64,000 bases of DNA, taken from positions 186,001 through 250,000 of the forward strand of contig NZ_KB908256.1 in the NCBI RefSeq assembly GCF_000382405.1, written 5' to 3'. The position numbers and the translations under genes were made by a program. The DNA is from Mycobacterium sp. 141 (lineage in GTDB: Bacteria; Actinomycetota; Actinomycetes; Mycobacteriales; Mycobacteriaceae). The notes under the pieces are model-generated. The model ran no database searches. It was not told the DNA's origin and worked only from the letters and a program-made list of their open reading frames with translations. Shown here in pieces: positions 9,333 through 18,003 of the stretch. Every line of letters begins with the position of its first letter. Within the stretch, counting starts at the first letter, position 1.

Positions 9333-9893
9333 ATGGCGGTAGGGCGGCCGCGGGAGTTTGACGCTGATCAGGTCGAGGACGCGGCCATGAAGCTGTTCTG
9401 GGAGCGGGGCTTCGAGGGCGTGTCGATCAGTGACGTCACGGATGCGACCGGCGTGAATCGGCGCGGTATCTATGCCGAGTTCGGATCCAAGGAACAGCTC
9501 TTCGAACGCGCCAAGCGACGCTACGTTGCGGGCCCGGGGGGTTACATGGCCGAGGCGCTCACCCGGCCGACCGCACGGGAGGTCGCCGAGGCCATGGTGC
9601 ACGGCGCGGCCGAGGCGACTTCCGGTGACACCCACGGTTGCCTGTTGGTCGGAAATGCGTCCGGGCTGGCCGAGTTTCGTGATGCGGCCGCGGGGGAGCT
9701 GGCGCGCCGGTTCGACGCCGCGGTCGCCACCGGCGAACTGGCGGACGTGGACACCATGCTGCTGGCCCGGTGGATCTCGGCTGTGTGTCAAGGGATCTCG
9801 GTGCAGGCGCGCAGCGGCGCAAGCCGTGCGGAGCTGCACGCGATCGCCGACCAAGCGTTGGCGGGCTGGCCCGGAACTGCCCCGCGCACATGA
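9333..9893 (+). CDS. TetR family transcriptional regulator
   Basis: A regulator of 186 residues with an N-terminal TetR helix-turn-helix (FDADQVEDAAMKLFWERGFEG, then VSISDVTDATGVNRRGIYAEFGSKEQLF, about residues 8-55) and a helical ligand-binding region with TetR_C-like features (GCLLVGNASG, RWISAVCQGISVQARSGAS). ATG 9333 is chosen because the preceding 30 codons of the open frame lie in the promoter region and do not resemble the family. It is divergent from the SDR gene and probably controls both genes. The ligand is unknown. Confidence 0.88.
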   Translation: MAVGRPREFDADQVEDAAMKLFWERGFEGVSISDVTDATGVNRRGIYAEFGSKEQLFERAKRRYVAGPGGYMAEALTRPTAREVAEAMVHGAAEATSGDTHGCLLVGNASGLAEFRDAAAGELARRFDAAVATGELADVDTMLLARWISAVCQGISVQARSGASRAELHAIADQALAGWPGTAPRT

Positions 9894-10095
9894 CAACTGC
9901 GCTCCTGGGGACGCGCGGTGGCCAAGCGACGGCAATATTCGCTGAGTAACATTCGCACCGCATTCTCAATAGCTGACCGGCGGGTTCGTCACGCGGCATG
10001 TAGCGCCGAGTGGGCGAATCTGCCCGCGATGCATCGTCAGTGGCGGTGTTGGTTTGGCCGCTTCCTCCTCCCCACTCGTACCTCGCGGTGCATCG

Positions 10096-10728
10096 TCAGT
10101 GGCCGCGCGCCACCCAGTCGTCGTAATGAACGATTTCGTCTCCGATGGTGGTGGTGTCGCCGTGGCCGGTGTAGACCACGGTCTCTCCGGGCAGGACGCC
10201 GAGCCGTTTGGAAATGGAGTCCAGGATGGTAGGGAAGTCGGAGTAGGAGCGTCCGGTGGCGCCGGGGCCGCCGTGGAACAGGGTGTCCCCGGAGATGACA
10301 GCGCTCAAGTCGGGTGCTGACCAGCAGACGGAGCCCGGGGAGTGCCCGGGGGTGTGGAGAGCGTGGAGGTCGATTCCGGCGACGGTCAGTACCTGGTGGT
10401 CGGTGACGGGGTGGAAGGTGTCGTCAGGGTGGATTTCTCGCCACAGCATCTCGTCGGCCGGGTGCAGCAGCACCGGGGCGTCCAGGGCAGCCGCGAGTTG
10501 AGGGGCGACGGTGATGTGGTCGTTGTGCCCGTGGGTGCAGACCACCGCGACGACGTTGCGGCCACCGACGGCGTCGATGATCGGTTGTGCAGTGTGAGCG
10601 GCGTCGAACACAATCACCTCCTTGTCGTCACCGACGAGCCAGATGTTGTTGTCGACGTCCCAGGTCCCGCCATCGAGGCTGAAGGTTCCCGAGGTGACGA
10701 CTCGCTGAATGTTGGATGCCGAGCTCAC
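10096..10728 (-). CDS. MBL-fold metallohydrolase next to mscR
   Basis: A 210-residue metallo-beta-lactamase-fold hydrolase of the glyoxalase II type. The metal-binding motif T-H-G-H-N-D-H is near residue 66, and further ligands are in [20 protein letters not shown] and YTGHGD. The GTG start overlaps the stop of the mscR gene (GTGA at 10725-10728), so the two are translated together. In mycobacteria this pair is conserved (Rv2259/Rv2260 by recall), and a hydrolase of the S-formylmycothiol or related thioester formed by MscR is a reasonable inference, not shown by the sequence. A 14-base piece around its stop codon is duplicated about 60 bp downstream. Confidence 0.9.
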   Translation of the reverse strand: MSSASNIQRVVTSGTFSLDGGTWDVDNNIWLVGDDKEVIVFDAAHTAQPIIDAVGGRNVVAVVCTHGHNDHITVAPQLAAALDAPVLLHPADEMLWREIHPDDTFHPVTDHQVLTVAGIDLHALHTPGHSPGSVCWSAPDLSAVISGDTLFHGGPGATGRSYSDFPTILDSISKRLGVLPGETVVYTGHGDTTTIGDEIVHYDDWVARGH

Positions 10729-11819
10729 TTCACCACCACCACCGACCGCAGCACCTCACCGGCATGCATGCGATGGAAGGCGTCTTCGACGCTATCCAGG
10801 CTGATGCGTTCGGTGACGAACTTCTGTAGGGGGAGGCGGCCCTGCATATAGAGGGAGATGAGGGTGGGGAAGTCGCGTTCGGGTAAGCAGTCGCCATACC
10901 ACGAGGACTTCAATGATCCACCGCGGGAAAAGAAGTCGACCAGCGGCATCTCCAGCCTCATGCCAGGGACGGGAACGCCGACCAGCACGAGGGTGCCGGC
11001 CAGCGCGCGAGCGTAGAAGGCCTCCTTCCAGGTTTCGGGGCGGCCGACCGCATCGATCACGACGTCGGCGCCGACGCCGTCGGTGAGCTCCCGGATGGTT
11101 TCGACCGGGTCGAGTTCACGGGCATTGATGGTGTGGGTGGCCCCGAAGCCGCGGGCCCAGTTGAGCTTTGCGTTGTCGGTGTCGACGGCGATGATCATCC
11201 TGGCGCCGACCAGGTGGGCGCCGGCGATGGCGGCATCGCCTATGCCGCCGCAGCCGATGACGGCGACGGTGTCGTCGAGCGTGACCGCCCCGGTGTTCAC
11301 GGCGGCGCCGATGCCGGCCATGACGCCGCAGCCGAGTAGTCCGGCGATGGCGGGGTCGGCGGTGGGGTCGACTTTGGTGCATTGACCTTCGGCCACCAGG
11401 GTTTTGTCGGCGAAGGCGCCGATGCCCAGGGCCGGGGTGAGTTCGGTGCCGTCGGTGAGGGTCATCTTTTGGATGGCGTTGTGGGTGTCGAAACACAGGT
11501 GGGGGCGGCCGCGTTTGCAGGCGCGGCATTCCCCGCACACCGCACGCCAGTTGAGTATCACGAAATCACCGGGGGCGACGTGGGTGACACCCTCGCCCAC
11601 CGACTCGACGATGCCTGCGGCTTCGTGGCCGAGTAAGAAAGGGAATTCTTCGGTGATCCCGCCGTCGCGGTAGGTCAGGTCGGTGTGGCACACCCCGCAC
11701 GCCTGAATGGACACCACGACCTCACCGGGGCCCGGATCCGGAATAACAATCTCCACCAACTCGACGGGCGCTTTGGCGCCACTGGCGATGACGCCACGAA
11801 CAGTCTGGCTCATGCTCAT
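10725..11819 (-). CDS. mscR: S-nitrosomycothiol reductase / mycothiol-dependent formaldehyde dehydrogenase
   Basis: A zinc-dependent medium-chain alcohol dehydrogenase of 364 residues. The catalytic zinc ligand motif [13 protein letters not shown] is followed by GHEAAGIVE, a structural zinc lobe [15 protein letters not shown], and the NAD-binding motif [15 protein letters not shown]. The pattern matches mycobacterial MscR (AdhE2), which reduces S-nitrosomycothiol and oxidises S-hydroxymethylmycothiol, protecting against nitrosative stress and formaldehyde in the cytosol. ATG 11819 is used; a second ATG lies 6 nt downstream and either may be the start. The overlapping MBL hydrolase supports the mycothiol assignment. 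Confidence 0.9.
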   Translation of the reverse strand: MSMSQTVRGVIASGAKAPVELVEIVIPDPGPGEVVVSIQACGVCHTDLTYRDGGITEEFPFLLGHEAAGIVESVGEGVTHVAPGDFVILNWRAVCGECRACKRGRPHLCFDTHNAIQKMTLTDGTELTPALGIGAFADKTLVAEGQCTKVDPTADPAIAGLLGCGVMAGIGAAVNTGAVTLDDTVAVIGCGGIGDAAIAGAHLVGARMIIAVDTDNAKLNWARGFGATHTINARELDPVETIRELTDGVGADVVIDAVGRPETWKEAFYARALAGTLVLVGVPVPGMRLEMPLVDFFSRGGSLKSSWYGDCLPERDFPTLISLYMQGRLPLQKFVTERISLDSVEDAFHRMHAGEVLRSVVVVK

Positions 11820-11880
11820 AACCTAATACCGGGCGCACCGAACCGACGGTCCCTTGCGCACCTTCGCGATATCGTTGGTT

Positions 11881-12759
11881 GTGGTGGACGATCGAACCGA
11901 ACTTCTCGTCGTCGCGCGGTCGGCGTACCGGCGAAATGACTGGCGCACCAGTTACGAATCCTTCAGTCGTGTCGAAGGTGTGCAGGCACTCGACACTGAC
12001 GACCTCGCGGTTTTCGCCGCGGTGGCCTGGCGTCAGGGCCACGGCGGGGAAGCCGTGCGAATCAATGAACGTGTCCACAGCCGCTTACTGCGCACGGATC
12101 CGGTTCAGGCTGCCATGAAGGCAGCCGAACTCGGCCTGGCCTGGCTGGCTCGTGGTCATCTCGCCCTGGCGCGACATTGGGAGCAGCGGGCTGAGGTGCT
12201 CCTGCGCGGTGTTCCCGAGGTCGGCGCGCACGGTTACCTGAGGTATCTCACCGGGGTGATGGCGGCCGACGCCGGCGAATCGAGCCAGCAGGCCGACGCG
12301 GCGCGGGAGCTTGCGGGAATCGCCGGACGCATCGACGACGTGGCCGTGACGACGCTGGCGCGGGTGCTCGAGGGTCTGAGCGCCGTTGCGGCCGACGACG
12401 CCGCCGGGGTGGCGACGCTCGACGATGTTCTGTTGCCGATGCTCGATGAGCGAGTACCGATGGAGTGGGCCGGCGATGTCTACCGGCGAGTGTTGAGCCT
12501 GGCACAGCGTCGTGGCGACCGCGAGCGGCTGCGGTCCTGGACCCGTTCGATGCAACAGTGGTGCGAACCCACGCAGGCCTCGCAATCGGCCTACAGTGCG
12601 ATCTGCGATGTGTACCGGCTCTCGGTGGAGTCGAGTGCCGACACCACCGAGTTGATGCGGCGCGGCGTCGACTTGCGGCGCCTGGTTGCCGAAGTGGACG
12701 CCGTGGCCGCCGGTTTGGCGGACGGATTACTTGCGCGTGGCATGGGGCGGACGGGCTAG
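11881..12759 (+). CDS. Unknown helical-repeat protein
   Basis: A 292-residue protein with a run of alanine-rich helical pairs (for example ARSAYRRNDWRTSYESFSRV, then TDDLAVFAAVAWRQG, AAELGLAWLARGHLALARHWEQRA) that resemble the TPR-like N-terminal arrays of LuxR-type or SARP-type proteins. There is no C-terminal helix-turn-helix, so it is not a complete regulator. The frame is open from TTG 11854, but GTG 11881 or 11884 is favoured: a TATCGT -10 element at 11870-11875 lies just before 11881, which fits a leaderless transcript. Eleven bases downstream of its stop begins a mini-ORF that is coupled to the next gene. Function unknown. Confidence 0.7.
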   Translation: MVDDRTELLVVARSAYRRNDWRTSYESFSRVEGVQALDTDDLAVFAAVAWRQGHGGEAVRINERVHSRLLRTDPVQAAMKAAELGLAWLARGHLALARHWEQRAEVLLRGVPEVGAHGYLRYLTGVMAADAGESSQQADAARELAGIAGRIDDVAVTTLARVLEGLSAVAADDAAGVATLDDVLLPMLDERVPMEWAGDVYRRVLSLAQRRGDRERLRSWTRSMQQWCEPTQASQSAYSAICDVYRLSVESSADTTELMRRGVDLRRLVAEVDAVAAGLADGLLARGMGRTG

Positions 12760-12770
12760 ATTTTCGGGCG

Positions 12771-12806
12771 ATGAGCGCTTGCGCGAAGAGCAGAGGGCAC
12801 CGATGA
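12771..12806 (+). CDS. Mini-ORF MSACAKSRGHR coupled to downstream gene
   Basis: Eleven codons starting at ATG 12771 and ending with TGA 12804-12806, which overlaps ATG 12803 of the beta-lactamase-like gene (ATGA). The 25 bases at 12767-12791 are identical to 36872-36896, where a sister mini-ORF (MSACAKSQKHR) ends on the start codon of ahpE. The conservation of both the peptide and the stop/start overlap at two unrelated loci argues for a function in translation coupling or for a mobile repeat that carries its own start. No function of the peptide is known to me. Confidence 0.55.
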   Translation: MSACAKSRGHR

Positions 12807-13636
12807 GCGTTGCGGATGTTCTGGAAGTCCTTGACGACTGGCCGGTGACGGCCGCGGCCGTCGCGGTGGTGGGGCCTTTTGGGGTGCGTGACGCCCGTGG
12901 TGATACGGCCAAGCCGTTCGCGCTTGCGTCGGTGACCAAGCCGTTGGTGGCGCGGGCCGCGCAGATCGCTGTCGAGGAAGGGGTCGTCGAACTCGACACG
13001 CCGGCCGGCCCGCCCGGCTCGACCATCCGCCATCTCCTCGCGCACGCCTCGGGCTTGGCGATGCTGTCGACTGAGGTCCTCGCCAAGCCTGGTACGCGTC
13101 GCATCTACTCCAACGCCGGATTCGCGCTGCTGGCACAGGCGATCGAGAAAGAGTCGGGGATCGAGTTCGGTCAGTACCTCACCGAGTCGGTATTCGAACC
13201 ACTCGGGATGTCGGCGTCGACGCTGTCCGGCGGGGCCGAGGCTGCGGGATTCGGGGGCACGTCGACAGTCGCCGACCTGGCGAAGTTCGCTCGTGAGCTG
13301 TTGCGGCCGGCGCTGGTGTCCCCGGCGATGCACACGGCCGCCACCACGGTGCAGTTTCCCGGCCTCTCGGGTGTGTTACCGGGCTTCGGCGCACAGCGGC
13401 CCAACGATTGGGGGCTTGGGTTCGAGATTCGCGACAGCAAATCGCCGCACTGGACCGGCGCGACCAACTCTCCGGCCACGTTCGGCCATTTCGGCCAGTC
13501 AGGGACGTTTCTGTGGGTGGATCCCGACGCTGATGCGGCGTTGGTGGTGCTTACCGACCGCAACTTCGGGGAGTGGACGTACCCGCTGTGGCCGGCAATA
13601 TCTGATGGTGTCCTGAGAGAAATCGGGTCAGACTAG
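12803..13636 (+). CDS. Serine hydrolase, beta-lactamase/PBP4-like family
   Basis: A 277-residue member of the class C beta-lactamase/esterase family. The nucleophile motif S-x-x-K is S43-V-T-K46, the second motif is Y102-S-N104 and the third is in GHFGQSGTF. No signal peptide is visible, which is unusual for a true beta-lactamase and points to a cytosolic esterase or peptidase-like role. ATG 12803 is taken because it overlaps the stop of the repeated mini-ORF and the upstream part of the open frame is the preceding gene in another frame. The gene corresponds in position and type to Rv2257c by recall. Confidence 0.85.
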   Translation: MSVADVLEVLDDWPVTAAAVAVVGPFGVRDARGDTAKPFALASVTKPLVARAAQIAVEEGVVELDTPAGPPGSTIRHLLAHASGLAMLSTEVLAKPGTRRIYSNAGFALLAQAIEKESGIEFGQYLTESVFEPLGMSASTLSGGAEAAGFGGTSTVADLAKFARELLRPALVSPAMHTAATTVQFPGLSGVLPGFGAQRPNDWGLGFEIRDSKSPHWTGATNSPATFGHFGQSGTFLWVDPDADAALVVLTDRNFGEWTYPLWPAISDGVLREIGSD

Positions 13637-13749
13637 CGCAACATAGGCCACACAAGGCACAATAGACACGCACGACACAACTGCATTACTCGATCGGTAT
13701 CGCTAGGTCGTTGGGGAAGACGTCCCTCGTGAAGCCGAAGGAGTAGCAG

Positions 13750-14262
13750 ATGCGTGCGTCGAACCAGTTCGCCGACGCGGCGACGGGTGTGGTCTATGTC
13801 CACGCCTCACCCGCGGCGGTCTGCCCGCATGTCGAGTGGGCGTTGTCGTCGACCCTGTCGGCGCGGGCGAATCTCAAGTGGACGCCCCAACCGGCGATGC
13901 CGGGGCAGCTACGCGCCGTCACCAATTGGGTCGGCCCGGTCGGCACGGGAGCGCAGTTGGCCAACGCTCTGCGGTCCTGGTCGGTGCTGCGGTTCGAGGT
14001 GACCGAGGATCCCAGCGCCGGTGTCGACGGCCACCGTTGGTGCCATACTCCGCAGCTCGGTCTGTGGAGCGGTGCGATGAGTGCCAACGGCGATGTCATG
14101 GTCGGTGAGATGCGGCTGCGGACGTTGATGGCCGGCGGCGCTGACATGCTGGCCGCCGAACTGGATTCAGTACTTGGCACGGCCTGGGACGAAGCGTTGG
14201 AGCCCTATCGTGACGGCGGGGACGCCGGCGAGGTCAGCTGGCTCAACAGGGGAGTCGGGTAG
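13750..14262 (+). CDS. DUF3145 domain protein
   Basis: A 170-residue protein recognisable as DUF3145, a family restricted to actinobacteria. Notable parts are VVYVHASPAAVCPHVEWALSS at the start, a conserved tryptophan-rich middle (LKWTPQPAMPG, NWVGPVGTGAQLANALRSW) and a C-terminal region with DSVLGTAWDEALEPYR. An AAGGAG ribosome site sits 9 nt before ATG 13750. No transmembrane segment or catalytic motif is obvious. It is the positional equivalent of Rv2256c by recall. Function is not known. Confidence 0.85.
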   Translation: MRASNQFADAATGVVYVHASPAAVCPHVEWALSSTLSARANLKWTPQPAMPGQLRAVTNWVGPVGTGAQLANALRSWSVLRFEVTEDPSAGVDGHRWCHTPQLGLWSGAMSANGDVMVGEMRLRTLMAGGADMLAAELDSVLGTAWDEALEPYRDGGDAGEVSWLNRGVG

Positions 14263-14266
14263 CGCG

Positions 14267-14797
14267 TCAGCCGCGCTGCCACAAGCAGTAGCCACCGAGC
14301 GTCGCCGTGAACAGGTGGTCGCTGAGTTCCAATGTCAGCGGCTGGCCCGGATCGGCGGCGTGCGTTTCGGGTGCCGACGTTTCACCGGCAGCCACGACGT
14401 CGACAACCTCGGCACGACAAGATGTTTCATCGGTCTGCGGCGTTGCCGTCCACGTACCTGCTCGCACCTCGGGGTTCCTCCGGCCCTGGCCGTGCAGAAC
14501 CAAATCGGGCCCGGTGGTCAGCCAGCGATCCGAGGCCGGATAGGGGTCGAGGTATCCCTGCCACGCCCCGCCGGAGCACTGCAGCAAGTTCTTCGCGGTG
14601 CCGGTTTCTGCGGCCGGCTGGGGCAATGCCGTCAACGCGCCGTCGAGATTGTCGTCACACCCCGAACCGGCCCGCGGGGCTGCGGTCTCGGACGGGCCCG
14701 GCTGTGCTGGTTCGGGATTCGCCCGGGCGCACGCCCCGGCACCCACTGCGGCGGCCGTCCCGACGGCGGCCACAGCGAGTACGAGTGAACGGTTCAT
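14267..14797 (-). CDS. Secreted protein of unknown function
   Basis: A 176-residue protein with an N-terminal signal sequence (MNRSLVLAVAAVGTAAAVGA) followed by GACARANPEP. The cysteine at 23 could be a lipobox (A-G-A-C), although the -3 residue is atypical, so both signal peptidase I and II cleavage are possible. A proline/serine-rich linker leads to a domain with four further cysteines that could form disulfides outside the cell. It sits between DUF3145 and a DUF4185 gene and corresponds to Rv2253 by position. No enzymatic motif is visible. Confidence 0.75.
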   Translation of the reverse strand: MNRSLVLAVAAVGTAAAVGAGACARANPEPAQPGPSETAAPRAGSGCDDNLDGALTALPQPAAETGTAKNLLQCSGGAWQGYLDPYPASDRWLTTGPDLVLHGQGRRNPEVRAGTWTATPQTDETSCRAEVVDVVAAGETSAPETHAADPGQPLTLELSDHLFTATLGGYCLWQRG

Positions 14798-14810
14798 GAC
14801 GACAGTTCTG

Positions 14811-16892
14811 TTACGTGTACTGGATTTTCATGGGTGAGAGGTCGGTCTGCTTGAGCGCGACGTTGTAGGCGCCCCAGTAGGAGAGGTTGTAGTACAGGTA
14901 CTGCTCGTTCTCGGTGCCCAGCTGATCCGTACCCGACCACGGGTGGATCATCGGCGCGTACATGCCTGACTGTGTGGTCCCCAGAACGGGATCCGTGACG
15001 AGCGTGTTGTTCTCCACCAGGACGGTGGCATCGGACCACTCGCCCTGCGGTGAGTCGGACACTCGCATCACGACGTTGTTGCCGCTGTCGGTATACAGCA
15101 CGACGTACTTCCCGAGATATTCGTTGTATTGCACGGACATCTCGCTGACGTTGCCTCCGGTCGGGATACCGCCGACCCAGATGCCGTTGACGAAGCCTGC
15201 GATCGCCTTGTTGATGTAGCCGAGGAACCCGGTCTTGGGCAGCAGTGGCAGGTAATTGCTGTTGCCGCCGCCGATCACCGATGTCGCCGCCGAGGGATCA
15301 CCTTTGACCCACCCGCCCTTGTCCTCGCCTGACCAGTACTCGTAGTCGCCGAGATTGGTGAGGTCACTCTCGGCGACGCGCGCAACATAGGCTGAACCCT
15401 GACGGCCCGAAGGCGTTCCGTAGACGTAGACGTAGCGCTCACCCCCGCCGACCGTGCCTGACGTCCACGAGTTGGGATCATCGGCATTGCCATACACCAG
15501 CGCGTTCTGCTGGAAGTTCTGATTGCCGGCGACGAACGACTGGTTGGTTCGTAAGAAGCCCGAGGCCCGCACGGTATCGGGATCGACGGTCCAATGCTCG
15601 CCGCCGTCGGTGGAGTAGGCGATCGCGGAGTAGTTGGTGGTCCAGCTGCCCGGGTTGTCCCACGTCCGCACCGACATGACCGTCACATACTGGGTGGTCT
15701 TGTCACCCTGGGTGACCGAAATGGCCGAGGTGGGAATCATCGTGTAGGTGGTACCGACCAGACCGTTGAGGGCAGGACTCGCCAGGATCACTTGTGCTGC
15801 GCCGATGGGGCCCGCGCCAAGTCCGTTCTGATAACTCGCTGCCGGACCCCACCACATATTGGCGTCGTAGTTGGTGCCCGGACCGGTTCCACCTGGAGTG
15901 ACCACGCCTTCGTCGAACTGCAAGCCGTCGCCCAAATTCCGGTCGCCCGTACGGAACAACACATTGTTGCGCCAACCGGTGGTCATCGCGCTGTCGTTGA
16001 AGGTGTCGCCGAAGATGGTCAGAATCTTTCCTGCGCCGTTGTCCCACATGATGCCGAGATCGGTGCCTCCCACATACCACGATGCCGTGGAATCGCCGGT
16101 CACCCAACCGACGGAGGTGGTCTGACCGACCTGCGGGGCTGCTGGCTTGGGAGTCAGCTGGTTGGGGCCCACTGTCGTGTTCGGGCTGATTGCCGCCGTC
16201 AGCTGGACATCACTCACCGCGGCCACCGATGCCGCGTCGTTCACCGCTGCCAGGCTCGTGGTGCCGTTCGGGTTGACCGTTCGCTCGGTTTCCCGACGGG
16301 CCCAAGCCATTACGGTCCACAGCGCGGGCGATGGGCTGGGTGTAACCGGTCGGGTGCCCGCCTCCAGCGGGGAAAGACGTGCGGTAGGAGTCGGCGCAGT
16401 ATCCGGGTTGTGTTGCGCCGCAGCCGCAGTCGCGTCCTTGACCTTCACGACCACGGTGTTGGGGGCTTCGGTCCGGTGCAGATCCGGCACGGTACCGGCG
16501 GCCTCGGGGACGACCCTGGTGGTGTCGAGCTTCCCGCTACTCGCGCGCGGCGCAACCCGTTTTGGAGCCTCGCCCTTGACCTTCACGCGTGTGTCCGCGC
16601 GCGGCGATGATATGCCGAGCTGATTACGGGGGCTGCGCTTCAGGGCACTTCCGGCACCATCGACATCCTTGTGGATGCGGTCGCCGATCTTCGATAGTGG
16701 CCCCTTGCGGGGCGTTGCCGAACTGGTTGTCCGGCGGGTCTTGCCTTCGCTGCTGCTGGTGGTGCTGGTCTTGCCGGTGTCGCTGCCGCCGTCGTCGGCC
16801 CATGCGACACCGGTTCCGGCGGTCAGTGCCGTACCGATGCCGAGCGCGACGGCCAGTGCGCCGGCGCGGCCGACGTGCTTGCTTGCATTCAT
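14811..16892 (-). CDS. Large secreted DUF4185 protein
   Basis: A 693-residue exported protein. The first 34 residues form a signal peptide ending AWADD. Residues of about 40-240 are a low-complexity Thr/Ser/Pro/Ala-rich region with basic patches (GKTRRTTSSATPRKG), typical of disordered mycobacterial cell-wall linkers. The rest is a DUF4185 domain with GWVTGDSTASWYVGGTDLGI, KILTIFGDTFND, GERYVYVYGTPSGRQGSAYVARV and NVVMRVSDSPQGEWSDA, suggesting a sialidase-like propeller fold. ATG 16892, with GGAG upstream, is preferred over an upstream start. It probably acts at the cell envelope; the substrate is unknown. Confidence 0.85.
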   Translation of the reverse strand: MNASKHVGRAGALAVALGIGTALTAGTGVAWADDGGSDTGKTSTTSSSEGKTRRTTSSATPRKGPLSKIGDRIHKDVDGAGSALKRSPRNQLGISSPRADTRVKVKGEAPKRVAPRASSGKLDTTRVVPEAAGTVPDLHRTEAPNTVVVKVKDATAAAAQHNPDTAPTPTARLSPLEAGTRPVTPSPSPALWTVMAWARRETERTVNPNGTTSLAAVNDAASVAAVSDVQLTAAISPNTTVGPNQLTPKPAAPQVGQTTSVGWVTGDSTASWYVGGTDLGIMWDNGAGKILTIFGDTFNDSAMTTGWRNNVLFRTGDRNLGDGLQFDEGVVTPGGTGPGTNYDANMWWGPAASYQNGLGAGPIGAAQVILASPALNGLVGTTYTMIPTSAISVTQGDKTTQYVTVMSVRTWDNPGSWTTNYSAIAYSTDGGEHWTVDPDTVRASGFLRTNQSFVAGNQNFQQNALVYGNADDPNSWTSGTVGGGERYVYVYGTPSGRQGSAYVARVAESDLTNLGDYEYWSGEDKGGWVKGDPSAATSVIGGGNSNYLPLLPKTGFLGYINKAIAGFVNGIWVGGIPTGGNVSEMSVQYNEYLGKYVVLYTDSGNNVVMRVSDSPQGEWSDATVLVENNTLVTDPVLGTTQSGMYAPMIHPWSGTDQLGTENEQYLYYNLSYWGAYNVALKQTDLSPMKIQYT

Positions 16893-16999
16893 GAGGCTCC
16901 GTTGACTCGATCCACCCACCCGCAGCAACGTACCGTGTACAGCTCAGCACATCGGGAAGAACACGCCGATACCGCACCACAGCGGCCGACAGGTACAGG

Positions 17000-17902
17000 T
17001 CAGGGCACGAGGATCCGGAGCGCCTGAGATACCGCGGACACTGTCACCGGAAGGGCCGCAGCGAAATCCCCGTCGGCATAGGCGTTGATACCTGGGCAGT
17101 CGACCTCCACGGTCGCGGCCCGCCTGGTGGTGACCTCGGGCAGATTGACGTGGGTGCCCTTGAACACCCTGGGGAACACGCGAATCAGCTTGGTGCGCGA
17201 CGCCGAATGGACCATGGTGATGTCGAGCAGACCGTCGGCGTGGTCGGCGCCCGGGCAGATCAGCATGCCGCCACCGTAGCTGCGGGTGTTGCCGAAGGCC
17301 GCCAGTGTCAGATCGGTCGTGACCTCCGGTCCGCCGTCGAAAGCCAGCCGGAACGGCAACAAACGCAGCTTCGACAACTCGGCGACCATGGCCACGTTGT
17401 AGCGCATTCGGCCGTGCGGCCAACGCATGCGGTTGGTGCGGTCGCTGACCAGCGAGTCGAAGCCGGCAGCCATCACGGTGCCGAACCACTTGACGACACC
17501 GGCGCGGTCGACGATGCGACCGAGGTCGATGGTCTCGGTGCGTCCGGCGGCGATCACATCGGCCGCGGCTTCGGGATCATTTGTGGGCAGGCCGAATTCA
17601 CGGGCATGATCGTTCCCGGTGCCAGCCGGCACGATGCCCAGCGGCACATCACCCTGGGCCAACTCCTGCAGAGCCAGCGAGATCACGCCGTCCCCACCGA
17701 CCACCACGAGCGCATCGGTTCCGGCCTCGAGGGCCTCACCGACGAGGCGGCGGGCGTGATCGGCATCGGTGCCCACGATGGCGTTCACATCCAACCCGTG
17801 CCGCTGAAACCGGGTGATTGCGCGTTCGGCAGCGTGTGGCGCATTGCCGTGCCCAGATAGCGGATTGGTCAGCACCGTGACGTGGGCCAGCGCTCCAATC
17901 AT
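17000..17902 (-). CDS. dagK: Diacylglycerol kinase (lipid kinase)
   Basis: A 300-residue soluble lipid kinase of the DgkB/YegS type. The nucleotide motif VVVGGDGVISLALQEL (near residue 64-79) contains the G-G-D-G signature, and IVPAGTGNDHARE follows. The family phosphorylates diacylglycerol to phosphatidic acid; in mycobacteria the orthologue Rv2252 is linked to phosphatidylinositol-mannoside synthesis. ATG 17902 is the last of four ATGs in a 26-bp tandem repeat that carries a GAGGAG ribosome site in every unit. Translation is therefore probably coupled to a chain of mini-ORFs rather than directly to the upstream oxidase gene. Confidence 0.9.
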   Translation of the reverse strand: MIGALAHVTVLTNPLSGHGNAPHAAERAITRFQRHGLDVNAIVGTDADHARRLVGEALEAGTDALVVVGGDGVISLALQELAQGDVPLGIVPAGTGNDHAREFGLPTNDPEAAADVIAAGRTETIDLGRIVDRAGVVKWFGTVMAAGFDSLVSDRTNRMRWPHGRMRYNVAMVAELSKLRLLPFRLAFDGGPEVTTDLTLAAFGNTRSYGGGMLICPGADHADGLLDITMVHSASRTKLIRVFPRVFKGTHVNLPEVTTRRAATVEVDCPGINAYADGDFAAALPVTVSAVSQALRILVP

Positions 17903-17980
17903 TTTGCTCCTCGCGTCCGCGGTGTCATTTTGCTCCTCGCGTCCGCGGTGTCATTTTGCTCCTCGCGTCCGCGGTGTCAT
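17899..17980 (-). CDS. Chain of three identical mini-ORFs MTPRTRGAK before dagK
   Basis: Read on the minus strand, ATGs at 17980, 17954 and 17928 each open a nine-codon ORF with the sequence MTPRTRGAK. Each stop TGA overlaps the next ATG as ATGA, and the third stop overlaps the ATG of dagK at 17902. Each ATG has GAGGAG five bases upstream, so all are credible start sites. A ribosome could step from one to the next into dagK. The units are identical, which implies recent duplication. Whether the peptides are made is not shown by sequence alone. Confidence 0.5.
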
Positions 17981-18003
17981 TTTGCTCCTCGCGTCCGCGG
18001 TCT
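17900..18003 (-). repeat. 26-bp tandem repeat, four units
   Basis: Units at 17900-17925, 17926-17951, 17952-17977 and 17978-18003; the first three are identical and the last differs by one base near its end. Each contains the core CGCGAGGAGCA plus AAATGA. The repeat fills the whole space between the stop of the FAD oxidase gene (18003-18005) and dagK. The same core recurs three times inside glpD at 21261-21332 on the other strand. Confidence 0.95.

Noticed and set aside
12248..13333. Minus-strand frame of 361 codons, Arg/His/Pro-rich
   Set aside because: It is a shadow of two plus-strand genes, with no domain and extreme composition.
17900..18003. Tandem repeat as a CRISPR array
   Set aside because: The units are directly adjacent with no spacers and only 26 bp long.
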